This document shows, one piece after another, positions 1 through 9,424 of a DNA stretch of 64,000 nucleotides (position 1 is its first letter; each line of letters starts with the position of its first letter). Under the pieces are notes generated by a model. The model was not told the DNA's origin. It was given only the letters and a program-made list of their open reading frames with translations, and ran no database searches. The stretch is from Emcibacter nanhaiensis (lineage in GTDB: Bacteria; Pseudomonadota; Alphaproteobacteria; Sphingomonadales; Emcibacteraceae): the NCBI RefSeq assembly GCF_006385175.1, contig NZ_VFIY01000010.1:124001-188000 (forward strand). The letters are read 5' to 3'. The translations under genes and the position numbers were made by a program.

Positions 1-1262
1 ATTCCCCCCATGAAGTTGAGCGACCGGAACATCATGGTGCCTTCCGCCTGTTCCCTGGTTTCGTGGGAAAAGTCGGCAAAACTTTCTTCCTTCATCAGCA
101 TGATGTAGGCCGGAACCAGGGTCACGGTGAAGAACCAGGCGGCGATCACCCCGATGGAGACGAAAATACCGAACACCTGCACCGGTGGAATGGGGGTAAA
201 GGCCAGGGAGGCAAAACCCACCGCCGTGGTGAGAGTGGTAAACAGCATCGGCCGGGACAATTCCTTCATCACATGGTCGATGGTTTTTCTGCGATCCTTA
301 TAGACATGGTAACAGTCATAAAAATCCGACAGGATGTGAATGGCATCCAGCACCGCGATCGGCATAATGAAAATGGGGATCATGCTGCTCATGATATGGA
401 CGGTATTGCCCGTCACAATCAGCAGCCCCATGGTGACAATCACCGAGGCCATGGCCACGATCATGGGGGAGACCACCAGATTGACTTTCTTGAAGAAATA
501 CCACAGCAACAGGAAGATCAGGATCATGGCCATGGGTGCGGAAATGGCCATCTGCTTGAACATTTCCACCCCGAACACATCCTGGGCCACCGGCATGCCG
601 GTGATATGATACTCGTCACCATTGTCATAGGTGGCGATATGTTCCTTGAGCTTTTCCACCACATTGTAGCTGATGTTTTTCGCCGTAATGGGCAGGTAAA
701 TGGCCACCGCCTTGCCGTCGTCAGAAACAATGGTCCCGTTCAGCATCGGCAGGTTCTGGGCCTTCTCCCTGATTTCCAGGGCCTCTGCGTCGGATTTCGG
801 CGGACTGTTCATCAGCCATTCGAACCGAACGGAGCCGACTCCGCCCGGCTCGATATTATCCACCGTGGACGGCGCCATCACATCGGCGGCAATCACCCCG
901 TGGACGCTGCCGTCCTCATCGGTCCACTGGATATTCTTGGCGAAGGTGGTCAGGTCGTAAATATCGGTCAGGGATTTCTGATTAAAGACGCCCTGGGGAT
1001 TGGTTTTATTGACCACCCCGACCACAACCATATCATAAAGGGAGAATTCCTTTTTCTCGGCATTATGGAATACCCTCACCGGCTCGTCCGCAGACAGCAT
1101 GTTTTCCGGGTCCGTATCAATTTTCAAGGGACTCAGCATGCTGAAAGAAGCAGGCCAGAAGGTGGGCAGCGCCACCAACACGATCATCAGGGCACTAAGC
1201 AGACCCGTCAGCCAGTAGAATGTCTTTGGTGTATTACTGGCCTTTTCAGAGAGGGTAATCAT
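1..1262 (-). CDS. MMPL/RND-family transporter, N-terminal part (runs off window)
   Basis: The minus-strand frame is open from ATG at 1262 to the window edge, about 420 residues. It begins with a cytoplasmic tail and one membrane helix, followed by a periplasmic domain of about 180 residues. A block of hydrophobic helices then carries the sterol-sensing/MMPL pattern (helices ending in WYFFKK, then SSMIPIFIMPIAVLDAIHIL and TTLTTAVGFASLAF). This architecture is typical of RND superfamily proteins that export lipids or hydrophobic compounds using the proton gradient. It lies 56 nt downstream of the DUF2892 gene on the same strand and probably shares its transcript. The substrate cannot be told from sequence; the C-terminal half is outside the window. 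Confidence 0.85.
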   Translation of the reverse strand, partial: MITLSEKASNTPKTFYWLTGLLSALMIVLVALPTFWPASFSMLSPLKIDTDPENMLSADEPVRVFHNAEKKEFSLYDMVVVGVVNKTNPQGVFNQKSLTDIYDLTTFAKNIQWTDEDGSVHGVIAADVMAPSTVDNIEPGGVGSVRFEWLMNSPPKSDAEALEIREKAQNLPMLNGTIVSDDGKAVAIYLPITAKNISYNVVEKLKEHIATYDNGDEYHITGMPVAQDVFGVEMFKQMAISAPMAMILIFLLLWYFFKKVNLVVSPMIVAMASVIVTMGLLIVTGNTVHIMSSMIPIFIMPIAVLDAIHILSDFYDCYHVYKDRRKTIDHVMKELSRPMLFTTLTTAVGFASLAFTPIPPVQVFGIFVSIGVIAAWFFTVTLVPAYIMLMKEESFADFSHETREQAEGTMMFRSLNFMGG

Positions 1263-1318
1263 GGATTTCTCCCAAAAATCTTACTTGTTATTATTTATGT
1301 TCGTTGCGAACGGGCCGG

Positions 1319-1522
1319 CTAGTTGAATGCCTGTCCCGGCTTCACGCCCAGTTTCTTGAGAATGATGGCCAGGGGACAAAAGCCGGTAAAGGCCGCCTGG
1401 AACATGTTAAGGCCGACAAAAATGGGCAGCGCAATCCAGTAGGGATGCACATAATACGCCAAGGCAATACCCACGAGAATCATAACTCCGGCAAAAGCAA
1501 GGACGACACGATCGATAGACAT
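1319..1522 (-). CDS. DUF2892 / YgaP-like small inner-membrane protein
   Basis: A 67-residue protein with two hydrophobic helices (about residues 7-26 and 28-50) and a GFCPL motif followed by a short polar tail. This matches the DUF2892 transmembrane module found alone or at the C-terminus of YgaP-type rhodanese proteins, which is often linked to sulfide or persulfide handling. A good Shine-Dalgarno (AGGAG) lies 7 nt before ATG 1522. It is divergent from the sulfide:quinone oxidoreductase and precedes the MMPL transporter, so a role in reactive sulfur metabolism is plausible by context only. Confidence 0.8.
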   Translation of the reverse strand: MSIDRVVLAFAGVMILVGIALAYYVHPYWIALPIFVGLNMFQAAFTGFCPLAIILKKLGVKPGQAFN

Positions 1523-1575
1523 GGTAATTCTCCTAAAATCCTTCTATAATTCCTTTTAACCTATAAAAACTTCGG

Positions 1576-1730
1576 GGGATTTGATCCCAATCAATTCACA
1601 AAAGAATACTGTAAATAACAATCTGGGTACTGAGGAGTTCAAATTCAAGTGTACGCTTTTTTTAGCGTTTTGGGTACCGTTGACATGCATCAAAAGTAAT
1701 CCTGTCAGTCTGTGTTAAGAGTCTTATAAT
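1576..1730. promoter_or_regulatory. Divergent control region with dyads, sqr / DUF2892
   Basis: The 278-nt gap between the divergent genes contains several dyads: GGGAT-ttg-ATCCC (1576-1588), ATTC-N6-GAAT (1594-1607) and ACGCT-N6-AGCGT (1653-1668). A TATAAT hexamer at 1725-1730 with a weak CTGTCA 17 nt upstream could be the sqr promoter. ATTC/GAAT dyads resemble sites described for persulfide-sensing ArsR-type repressors, but the spacing here is 6, not 8, and no such repressor is in the window. Confidence 0.35.
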
Positions 1731-1800
1731 TAACAGCAGTTTTGTGTTATTAGCATCTAGAACCTAATTCCAGGGAAGGCAAAGTCAAAAGGAAAATACA

Positions 1801-3072
1801 ATGGCAAAAGTACTTATCATCGGCGCGGGGCTCGGCGGCATGCCGGCAGCTTATGAAATCCGGGAGGAGTTGGACAAAAGTCATGAAGTGATCATGATCA
1901 ATGAAAGTCCGCAGTTCAGATTTGTGCCGTCAAATCCCTGGGTGGCTGTGGGCTGGCGGCAAGCCGACGAAGTCGCCTTTGATGCGGAACCTTATCTGGC
2001 GAAGAAAAATATCGGCTTTATCGCCGAACGGGTGACCAAAATCGACCCGGATGCCAACCAGGTCACTCTGGCGTCCGGCGATACCATTGACTATGACTAT
2101 CTGGTCATCACCACCGGTCCCAAACTGGCCTGGGGGAATATTCCCGGCGCCGGCCCGGACGGCTACACCCAGTCTGTCTGTACCCTGCCCCATGCAGAAA
2201 AATCCTATCTGGATTTCCAGAAGCTGGTGGAAAACCCCGGTCCCGTCATTGTCGGCGCCTTCCAGGGCGCGAGCTGCTTTGGCCCGGCTTATGAGTATGC
2301 GCTGATCCTGGACAAGGCTCTGAAAGACGAAAAGATCCGCAACAAGGTGCCCATGACCTTTGTCACCAGCGAGCCCTATATCGGCCACCTCGGCCTCGGC
2401 GGGGTTGGCGATTCCAAATCCATGCTGGAAAGCGAGTTACGCAACCGCGACATCAAATGGATCTGCAACGCCAGCGTCAAGGAAGTGAAGGACGGCAGTT
2501 TCGAAATTGAGGAGTTTAATCAGAACAAGGAAGTGGAACGAACCCACGAACTTCCCTTCAATCACGCCATGCTGATTCCGCCCTTCGCCGGCGTGGATGC
2601 CGTGGCGGAAGTCACGGAACTGTGTAACCCGAAAGGGTTTGTCCTGATTGATGAATATCAGCGCAACCCCAAATGGAATAACATCTATTCTGCCGGGGTC
2701 TGTGTGGCGATCCCGCCGGTGGAAGACACGCCTGTCCCGACAGGAACGCCCAAGACCGGCTTTATGATTGAATCCATGGTGACCGCGATCGCCCACAATA
2801 TTGCTGCCGATCTCGCCGGCAAAAAACCCTATGCCAAAGCTACCTGGAACGCCATCTGCCTGGCGGATATGGGCGATACCGGCATTGCCTTTGTCGCCAT
2901 GCCGCAAATCCCGCCCCGCAATACCACCTGGTTCAAGAAAGGGAAATGGGTCCACCTGGCGAAAATCGGCTTCGAGAAATATTTCATGAACAAGATGAAA
3001 AAAGGCACCAGCGAGCCGATTTATGAGAAGTACATCCTGAAAATGTTCGGAATCGGCAAACTGGAAGAATAA
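1801..3072 (+). CDS. sqr: Sulfide:quinone oxidoreductase
   Basis: A 423-residue FAD flavoprotein that oxidises sulfide and passes electrons to membrane quinone. The N-terminal dinucleotide-binding loop GAGLGGMPAA (residues 8-17) and a second ITTGPKL element are clear. Cysteines occur at 127 (SVCTLP), 159 (ASCFGP) and 353 (AICLAD). From memory these fall at the positions of the three redox-active cysteines of Rhodobacter capsulatus SQR, which separates it from NADH dehydrogenase-type relatives. The C-terminal third is amphipathic and basic (KFKKGKW-like stretch, MKKG), fitting peripheral attachment to the cytoplasmic membrane. The length is usual for the family. It is followed by a strong terminator and is divergent from the DUF2892/MMPL pair. 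Confidence 0.93.
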   Translation: MAKVLIIGAGLGGMPAAYEIREELDKSHEVIMINESPQFRFVPSNPWVAVGWRQADEVAFDAEPYLAKKNIGFIAERVTKIDPDANQVTLASGDTIDYDYLVITTGPKLAWGNIPGAGPDGYTQSVCTLPHAEKSYLDFQKLVENPGPVIVGAFQGASCFGPAYEYALILDKALKDEKIRNKVPMTFVTSEPYIGHLGLGGVGDSKSMLESELRNRDIKWICNASVKEVKDGSFEIEEFNQNKEVERTHELPFNHAMLIPPFAGVDAVAEVTELCNPKGFVLIDEYQRNPKWNNIYSAGVCVAIPPVEDTPVPTGTPKTGFMIESMVTAIAHNIAADLAGKKPYAKATWNAICLADMGDTGIAFVAMPQIPPRNTTWFKKGKWVHLAKIGFEKYFMNKMKKGTSEPIYEKYILKMFGIGKLEE

Positions 3073-3097
3073 GCCGGACCAAACTAACGCTTATTTA

Positions 3098-3125
3098 CCC
3101 CCGGAGGTCACCCTCCGGGGGTTTA
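3098..3125. terminator. Terminator between sqr and the alkylsulfatase
   Basis: CCCCCGGAGG and CCTCCGGGGG form a 10-bp GC stem with a 4-nt loop, followed by TTTATTTTA on the + strand. It lies between two convergent genes and ends the sqr transcript. Confidence 0.85.
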
Positions 3126-3127
3126 TT

Positions 3128-4927
3128 TTATCTCAGGGTCAGTTCGATGGGCGAGAGCATGGGATCAAACATTCCCAGGATTTCCCTGAGCCGCGCCGGG
3201 TCGCCGTCAATCCCCAGAAGCCCCTTATCCAGCAACTGCTCCACCGTGGCCTGTCCGGTCAGCAACCCCACCAGAACCATCCGGGGCGCCCGCACCGTCA
3301 CCTCCGCATCAGACGGGATGTCCGCATGGAATTCGGCCACCGCCTGCCTGATTTCCAGGGCGTGCCCTTCGCCGGTATCGGTGGCAACAAAAGCAACGGT
3401 TACGTGCCGGCCCAGCGTTTTTTCCGCCGCCAGGCGGGGACCGAGCCCCTCCACCAGACGCGCCAGCGGCCAGGCGGCAACAATATCCGGGGAAGAGAAA
3501 GCGCCAATAAATTTCCTGAGATCCGCCACTGGATCGATATGCCCCTCCAGTTCCTGGGCCGAGGTCAGATACCAGTTGCGCCAGTTAGTGTTCATGCTGG
3601 CATAGCCCAGTTTGCGGAGCGCAGCGGCCTTGAGCAACCGGGCCGGCATATCCTTATGGTCGATGCGCACCAGATGGGTCGCCAGTTCCGCCGCCCACTG
3701 GGCCTCACCCTTCTCATAGGCGTCCCGGGCGGCGGCCAGCAATCTGTCCCGCCCGCCCAGCAGTTCTACATAACGGCGTGAGGCTTCACTCCGCGGCATC
3801 GGGTCCAGATCGGTCGGATCGCCCTCGAACCACCCCAGATAACCGGCATAGATCTCCCGGACCGCATGTTTGACAGTGCCGTAATATTCCCGAAGGTAAG
3901 GCTTCGAATTGGCCAGATAGTCGGGAAATGCCACTGTCTGCGCCAGTTCGTCCGGGGTCAGACCCTTGTTTATATAACGCAGGGTCTGGTCGTGGATATA
4001 CTGGATACCGTCGCGGGTCATTCTCAGCACCTCCTCGACCCGGTCCGCACCATAGAGTGGCTGTCCGTGGGATGGCACCAGATAAGCAGCCTTGAACCCC
4101 CTGAGCCGGTCGATGCTCTTATACCATTGCAGCGGATCGCGGAACTTGGTGCCGCGCAATGTGTGAATATTGGGCAGGGTCGGGCCCTGGATGGTTTCGC
4201 CGGACAGCAGGATGTTGCCCTTTTTCAGGTAAACGGAAATTTCATCCGGTGCTTCACTGGGGACGTGAACCATTTGCAGTTGTACGCCGGCGATGGTGAC
4301 CTGAAGATGGTCATCAAAAACATCGGTTGGATAGAGGAACCCGGACGTCCCCTGGGTGATTTCCGGACCGATCCCTTCATTCATCCCTTCCCGGTCTTCC
4401 GGCGGCAGGCCGAGGCCAAAACTGTACCCGGTGCGCATGGCCAGGATCGGACCCATGGCGCCGCCCTGATGAACCACATTGCTGACCAGGGTTTCATGGG
4501 CAAAGATCCGTACTTTTCCACTATCAACTTCTTCCTGCGACACAATCGCCTTGACCCCGCCCCAGTGATCGGGATGGAAGTGGGTATAGACCACGGCCCG
4601 CACCGGCTTGTCAGAATATTTGCGAAGCTCGTTCCAGGCCTCGGCCGCCTCGCCGGGATGAGTCCCCGTGTCGACGACAATCACACCGTCCTCGCCAACA
4701 ATCATAATCACATTGCCAAGGCTATAGCCGACGGCGGAATAGACATTATCTCCCACCTGGTAGACCTTTTTTTCAAAATGGGCCGTGTGGGCCGCCAGTT
4801 CCGGATGAATGGAAATCTCCGGCTTTTCCACAGTGGCCTCTTCGGCAACCAGAGTTGAGCCGGTCGCCAGGCATAAAGAAAGCACCATCACCAGAATTTT
4901 CACTGTCTTGAGAGTGTCTTGAAGCAT
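3128..4927 (-). CDS. Alkyl sulfatase, SdsA1-like metallo-beta-lactamase hydrolase
   Basis: A secreted zinc hydrolase of 599 residues. A signal peptide spans about residues 1-28. The metallo-beta-lactamase core carries THFHPDHWGG, giving the HxHxDH zinc ligands H116, H118, D120 and H121; a dimerisation region follows and a C-terminal SCP2-like domain covers about the last 130 residues. This order is that of SdsA1 and related enzymes that cleave alkyl sulfates such as SDS to alcohol and sulfate. The open frame extends upstream to 5170, but ATG 4927 has a good Shine-Dalgarno (GGACAGGGAAG) and starts the signal peptide, and the longer form would overlap the divergent LysR gene. Confidence 0.9.
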   Translation of the reverse strand: MLQDTLKTVKILVMVLSLCLATGSTLVAEEATVEKPEISIHPELAAHTAHFEKKVYQVGDNVYSAVGYSLGNVIMIVGEDGVIVVDTGTHPGEAAEAWNELRKYSDKPVRAVVYTHFHPDHWGGVKAIVSQEEVDSGKVRIFAHETLVSNVVHQGGAMGPILAMRTGYSFGLGLPPEDREGMNEGIGPEITQGTSGFLYPTDVFDDHLQVTIAGVQLQMVHVPSEAPDEISVYLKKGNILLSGETIQGPTLPNIHTLRGTKFRDPLQWYKSIDRLRGFKAAYLVPSHGQPLYGADRVEEVLRMTRDGIQYIHDQTLRYINKGLTPDELAQTVAFPDYLANSKPYLREYYGTVKHAVREIYAGYLGWFEGDPTDLDPMPRSEASRRYVELLGGRDRLLAAARDAYEKGEAQWAAELATHLVRIDHKDMPARLLKAAALRKLGYASMNTNWRNWYLTSAQELEGHIDPVADLRKFIGAFSSPDIVAAWPLARLVEGLGPRLAAEKTLGRHVTVAFVATDTGEGHALEIRQAVAEFHADIPSDAEVTVRAPRMVLVGLLTGQATVEQLLDKGLLGIDGDPARLREILGMFDPMLSPIELTLR

Positions 4928-5030
4928 CTTCCCTGTCCTTTGTTTTTTAAGTGACAGGAAAAGTGTACAGCCTTTAATAAATTCAATATAATAATATATA
5001 TTCGCCATTTTAATAACCAAATGGAATAAG

Positions 5031-5945
5031 ATGATTGAAATGCAGGAACTGAAGCTGGTGAAGGCGCTGGCCAGTGAAGGCAGCTTCAACAAAGCGGCGG
5101 ACGTCCTGAACATGTCGCAGCCGGCCCTGACCAAAAAGATCGCCCGCCTCGAAGACAAGCTGGGCGTCACCCTGTTTCACCGCAGTCGCCGCGGCACCCG
5201 CCCCACGGTATTCGGAACCTACCTTCTGGAAAAGGGGCAACAGCTTCTGGACCGGGGAGAAATGCTTCAGCGCCAAATGCAGCTGATGGCCAACATGGAA
5301 ATCGGCGAACTCAGGATCGGTGTAGGTCCCGTTGTTGAACAGAATCTTCTGCCCAGGGTTTTGTCCCGCTTTTTGTCCCTCCATCCACATATTTCAGTCA
5401 CGGTCAGGGTGGATTCTGCCGCACGCCTGCTGACCGCTCTCAATAAAGTCGGTCTCGACCTGGCAGTTGGCGCTTTTGACCCCCTGAATAATCTTGAAGA
5501 CCTGCATACTGTGCCACTCGCCGATCAAAATCTGGTTTTCGCGACCCGCCCCGGACACCCGCTGCTGTGCGGTAAAAATAGGCGAACCGGGATTTCGTTC
5601 AAAGAGATACTGGACTACCCGCTGGCAGCACCGCGTATCCCGGACTATCTTCGGGACTGGTTCGCAGAGATCGGCGAAGGATCGGCAAACCAGGGAGTGA
5701 AATGCGAAAACTATAATGTGCTCAGGGAAATCACCAAAGTTACAGACCATGTGATCAGCGGCCCGGCAAGCCTGTTCCAGGCGGACTTTGCGGCGGGAGA
5801 CCTTATTCCCCTCCCCCTGCAGCAGGAACCTAAGCTGAAGACATCAGTCCTGACCCGTCAGGAATCCCTGCATTCCCCCCTGGTCCGAACCCTGACGGAG
5901 CTATTTGCGGAAGTTTCCGGTGACCTGTCCTCTGGTCAAATCTGA
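5031..5945 (+). CDS. LysR-family transcriptional regulator
   Basis: A 304-residue LTTR. The N-terminal winged helix (residues 1-65) has the typical LVKALASEGSFNKAADVLNMSQPALTKKIARLE pattern (read in parts), followed by a linker helix and a two-lobed periplasmic-binding-like effector domain. An in-frame ATG three codons later (5040) is an alternative start. It is divergent from the alkylsulfatase with about 100 nt between them, the usual LysR arrangement, so it probably controls the sulfatase and itself. The inducer is unknown. Confidence 0.9.
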   Translation: MIEMQELKLVKALASEGSFNKAADVLNMSQPALTKKIARLEDKLGVTLFHRSRRGTRPTVFGTYLLEKGQQLLDRGEMLQRQMQLMANMEIGELRIGVGPVVEQNLLPRVLSRFLSLHPHISVTVRVDSAARLLTALNKVGLDLAVGAFDPLNNLEDLHTVPLADQNLVFATRPGHPLLCGKNRRTGISFKEILDYPLAAPRIPDYLRDWFAEIGEGSANQGVKCENYNVLREITKVTDHVISGPASLFQADFAAGDLIPLPLQQEPKLKTSVLTRQESLHSPLVRTLTELFAEVSGDLSSGQI

Positions 5946-5962
5946 AGTCGCGGCGCTTCCCG

Positions 5963-7231
5963 CTACCAGAGCAGAGCCCCGGTTGCCAGCAGCCCTGCAG
6001 CGGCACTGGCAATCAGCGGCAGGCTGACCCTTTTGCCTATATCCTGTCCGCCGATCACGGCGGCGATGCCCCCCTTGACCAGATTATTGACCACAGCAGC
6101 AATAATGATGCCGCTGACAGCGATCTGCGGTGTGAGATCAAACTGGCTCATGCGGGACAGGGACAGGGTGATCGCATCCACATCCGCAAGCCCGAAGGCG
6201 GCCGACAGGGCGAGGATCCCGGCCGCACCGATCCAGTCCCGGATTGCCCGGCCCAACACCATCACCACCGCCAGCAGGACGCCGAAGCCAATGGCCGGCC
6301 ACAGCTCCAGCGGATTGATCAGGCCGGTGACTTCTTCGGTCTTATTGTCCGAATATTTACGCCAGTAAAAGAAGGCAGGGGTATAGGTCAGCACCGCCAT
6401 GACTGCCGTCGGCAGGATAAGAATCTTGAACAGGGAGGCATTCAGGATGGACGCCACCAGGATAATGCGAAGATAGGTGGTGCCGCAGGCCAGCAGCGTT
6501 CCCGTGGCCAGCACCGGCGCCATGGACGGACTGCGCCGGGTGATACGGGAGAAATGCAGGGTTACCGCGGTCGAGGACGCCAGGCCGCCAAACAGGCCGG
6601 TTAATGCCGCCCCCAGCCTCGCGCCGCCGAGCTTGATGGCGAAATAACCGGCAAAGGAAATGATCGCGATCAGCACCACCATCCACCAGATCACATAGGG
6701 ATTGAGCGCCTGCCAGGGACCATAACCCTTGTCGGGCAGCACCGGCAACATAACCACGGAAATCAGCAAAAGCTTGACCCCGGCCTGCAGTTCGGTGGCC
6801 TGGATGCCCCGCACCCACTTGTGCAACAACGGTTTTTGACTGAGCAACAGCACCGCAACCACCGCGACGGAAATGGCAATGCTGACGTGGGCCATGGCTG
6901 CCAGGCATCCGAGCAGGAAGGTGAGCAGGCCGGCCACCAGGCTGGTGATGCCGGCGTCATTACCCCGGTGCAGGTTGACCGCATAGACCACCGTCAGCAC
7001 CGCCGCGACGGCAAAAAAGGAGAGGCCGACGATCAAAGCCCCGAAATGTTCCCCCACCAGCGCCGCAGCGCCGCCCAAAAGCCCGATCAGGCCATAGGTC
7101 CTGACCCCGGCAATGCGCTGCCCTTCCGCGGCCTCACGCTTTTCCCAGCCCCGCTCAACGCCGATCAGCAGACCGATCACCAGCGCCGCGCCCATATGAT
7201 AGAAAACCAGTTGAGCCTCATTTAACGGCAA
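5963..7231 (-). CDS. MgtC/SapB-DUF4010 family membrane protein
   Basis: A 422-residue polytopic membrane protein with about 11-12 hydrophobic helices. The N-terminal 140 residues carry the MgtC-like signature (GLLIGVERGWEKRE, then GVRTYGLIGLLGG). The C-terminal half is the DUF4010 domain (LFGGLASSTAVTLHFSR, DVDAITLSLSR). Proteins of this organisation are common in proteobacteria; a transport or Mg/phosphate-stress role has been suggested but the function is not settled. It is convergent with lysR and divergent from ppk2. Confidence 0.85.
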   Translation of the reverse strand: MPLNEAQLVFYHMGAALVIGLLIGVERGWEKREAAEGQRIAGVRTYGLIGLLGGAAALVGEHFGALIVGLSFFAVAAVLTVVYAVNLHRGNDAGITSLVAGLLTFLLGCLAAMAHVSIAISVAVVAVLLLSQKPLLHKWVRGIQATELQAGVKLLLISVVMLPVLPDKGYGPWQALNPYVIWWMVVLIAIISFAGYFAIKLGGARLGAALTGLFGGLASSTAVTLHFSRITRRSPSMAPVLATGTLLACGTTYLRIILVASILNASLFKILILPTAVMAVLTYTPAFFYWRKYSDNKTEEVTGLINPLELWPAIGFGVLLAVVMVLGRAIRDWIGAAGILALSAAFGLADVDAITLSLSRMSQFDLTPQIAVSGIIIAAVVNNLVKGGIAAVIGGQDIGKRVSLPLIASAAAGLLATGALLW

Positions 7232-7367
7232 GACATTTTTCCCTTTTTATCTTTTGATTTTAACATCATAGCAGATTTTTTCAGATGTCTTGCCGTTTTT
7301 TCTTCCTCGCCCGCTATAGGGCTGACTTTTCCGACAACTGTGGCATTATAGGATAAGGAAAGGCACG

Positions 7368-8147
7368 GTGCGGGATACTCTCATGAACAAAGAACACAGT
7401 GACTACAAGAAGACATTACGCAACCTGCAGATCGAGCTGGTCAAGCTGCAGCGCCATATCATCAAGCATGACCACAAAATCCTGGTGATTTTCGAAGGTC
7501 GGGATGCGGCCGGCAAGGACGGCACCATCAAGCGAATCATCCAGCATCTCAGCCCCCGGGAAACCAGGGTCGTGGCGCTGGGAAAACCCAATGAGAGGGA
7601 ACGCAGTTCCTGGTATTTCCAGCGCTTTGCAGAGCATCTGCCCGCTGCCCAGGAGATGGTGTTGATGAACCGCAGTTGGTATAACCGGGCCGGCGTCGAG
7701 CGGGTTATGGGCTTCTGTACCGACGCAGAATATGAGGATTTCATGACCTCTGTGGTAACTTTCGAGCAGATGCTGGTCCGTTCCGGCATCCAGATCATCA
7801 AATATTATCTGGATATCAGCAGGAAAGAACAAAAGAAACGCCTGGACGAGAGGCGCATCGACCCGCTAAAGCAATGGAAAATCAGTCCCATTGACGAAGT
7901 GGCGCTGGAGCACTGGCACGACTACAGCGCCGCCCGGAATGAAATGTTCGAGCGCACCCATAATCCCATCACGCCCTGGCATGTCGTGCGGGCAGACAGC
8001 AAGAAGGAGGCCCGCCTCAACGTAATCCGGCATCTTATCGCCCATGTGGAATGCCCGGACCGGGACCTGGATATCGCCAAACCGGATCACGAAATTATCT
8101 TCTCCTATCATCCGGACCAGCTTGGCAGCGGTCAGATTGCGAAATAA
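7368..8147 (+). CDS. ppk2: Polyphosphate kinase 2
   Basis: A 259-residue class I PPK2, a cytoplasmic P-loop kinase that moves phosphate between polyphosphate and nucleoside diphosphates. The Walker A loop FEGRDAAGKDGTIKR, the lid/Walker B region with NRSWYNRAGVERVMGF and the ERRIDPLKQWKISPID block are all present. The GTG at 7368 is chosen because AAGGAAAGG lies 5-9 nt before it; ATG 7383 is possible but has no good ribosome site. It is a single-gene unit. Confidence 0.9.
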   Translation: MRDTLMNKEHSDYKKTLRNLQIELVKLQRHIIKHDHKILVIFEGRDAAGKDGTIKRIIQHLSPRETRVVALGKPNERERSSWYFQRFAEHLPAAQEMVLMNRSWYNRAGVERVMGFCTDAEYEDFMTSVVTFEQMLVRSGIQIIKYYLDISRKEQKKRLDERRIDPLKQWKISPIDEVALEHWHDYSAARNEMFERTHNPITPWHVVRADSKKEARLNVIRHLIAHVECPDRDLDIAKPDHEIIFSYHPDQLGSGQIAK

Positions 8148-8323
8148 TATTCGGCATTTTATCGTGCTAATCCGACAGTATATCGCATAACTGATGCGCT
8201 ACTTCCCACATATGTGAATACTGGACCCGTTACCACACAGGCACACTCCTCCCCGGCAGCCCTGCCAGGCTGCTGCGGGAGAAGAGCGCCCTAAAGAAAA
8301 ATAATCAGGGGCCGCTGCACCAC

Positions 8324-9424
8324 ATGACCTATTCCGCTTCTTTTCCGCCCTCCCTGGACAAGTTGATCCACTCGCCAGAATATTTTCTGACCAACATCCT
8401 TGCGGACTCCAGGCAACTGGAATTTGTGAAAACGGAGAAGGCGCTTATTTCTGAAGCGGCCTTCATCGACGGGCGAACCAGGCTGTCCGTTGACGGGGAC
8501 AGATACCTGATTGACTGGGACCATCTCAAAGAGTTTCAAGCTGCCGGCCAGCTTGTATGTGATCCAGCCCGGTTTATTTTCCATGTCTCCTTCTGCGGGT
8601 CCACCCTGCTCGCGCGGGCCTGCACCATTCCCGGCAGGGCGTTGTGTTACAAAGAGCCCCAGGCACTGATCGCCCTGTCCACACTCAGGCTGGAAAATCA
8701 TCCGCTGTATGAGAGTGGAGCTGACTGGTCCCTGCTGAAAAACGTGGTTCTGCAGAAATTCAACACCCCCTGGCAAGCCGGAGAAACAACGCTGCTCAAG
8801 CCGTCCAACTGGGTAAACTGTTTTTTGCCGGAGCTGATGGAGTGCCATCCCTCGTCACGAGCGGTGCTCCTGATCATTGAGCCGGAAGACTTCCTGATTG
8901 CCGTGCTTCGCGGCGGGCGGGAGAGGATCACCTATATCTGTAATTTACTGCGGCAACTGCAGAGAGCCTTTCCCCACTATTCCGGCCTGATCGAACAGGC
9001 GGCACCCCTGGCGGCGGATCCCTGGAAAAGCACTGCCCGGCTGATCCTGCTGGTTTATGAAATCCAGATGGCCGCCTTCAGGAAATTGATGACACAGCTT
9101 CCCTCCGGCCACTGTCGAGTAATGTCTTATAACAGCCTGATTTCCAGGCCGGAAGAGAGCCTGGCGCTGGCCTCCGAAACCCTTGCCCTGGGCTTTGACG
9201 ACGCAGAGGTTATGCGGTCGGTCGAACTGAATTTTGCCCGGCACTCAAAGAACAGGGAAGAGAATTATGACCGGAAGCAGGCCAGGATCATCGACCAGAG
9301 AATTTCCCGCGAGTATCGGGACATCATCGGCGAAGCGCTTGACTGGCACCACAGTAAATGCCCCGAATATCAAGAACCCGGCCAGCTGGCTGATGTCGAA
9401 GCGGTTCCCTGGCGGGCCATGTAG
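8324..9424 (+). CDS. P-loop sulfotransferase-like protein of unknown function
   Basis: A 366-residue soluble protein. Residues 85-98 (FHVSFCGSTLLARA) form a P-loop resembling the 5'-phosphosulfate-binding loop of sulfotransferases. KPSNWVN, and near the C-terminus HSKNREENYDR, are typical of distantly related sulfotransferase-family hypothetical proteins. No signal peptide or membrane segment is seen. The substrate is unknown, and a nucleotide kinase-like role is not excluded. The last 55 nt overlap the convergent hpt gene tail to tail. Confidence 0.6.
   Translation: MTYSASFPPSLDKLIHSPEYFLTNILADSRQLEFVKTEKALISEAAFIDGRTRLSVDGDRYLIDWDHLKEFQAAGQLVCDPARFIFHVSFCGSTLLARACTIPGRALCYKEPQALIALSTLRLENHPLYESGADWSLLKNVVLQKFNTPWQAGETTLLKPSNWVNCFLPELMECHPSSRAVLLIIEPEDFLIAVLRGGRERITYICNLLRQLQRAFPHYSGLIEQAAPLAADPWKSTARLILLVYEIQMAAFRKLMTQLPSGHCRVMSYNSLISRPEESLALASETLALGFDDAEVMRSVELNFARHSKNREENYDRKQARIIDQRISREYRDIIGEALDWHHSKCPEYQEPGQLADVEAVPWRAM

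Noticed and set aside
63-1322. Long + strand open frame (about 420 codons) rich in His, Gly and Asp
   Set aside because: It is antisense to the MMPL transporter, has composition typical of the complement of membrane codons, and has no family motif.
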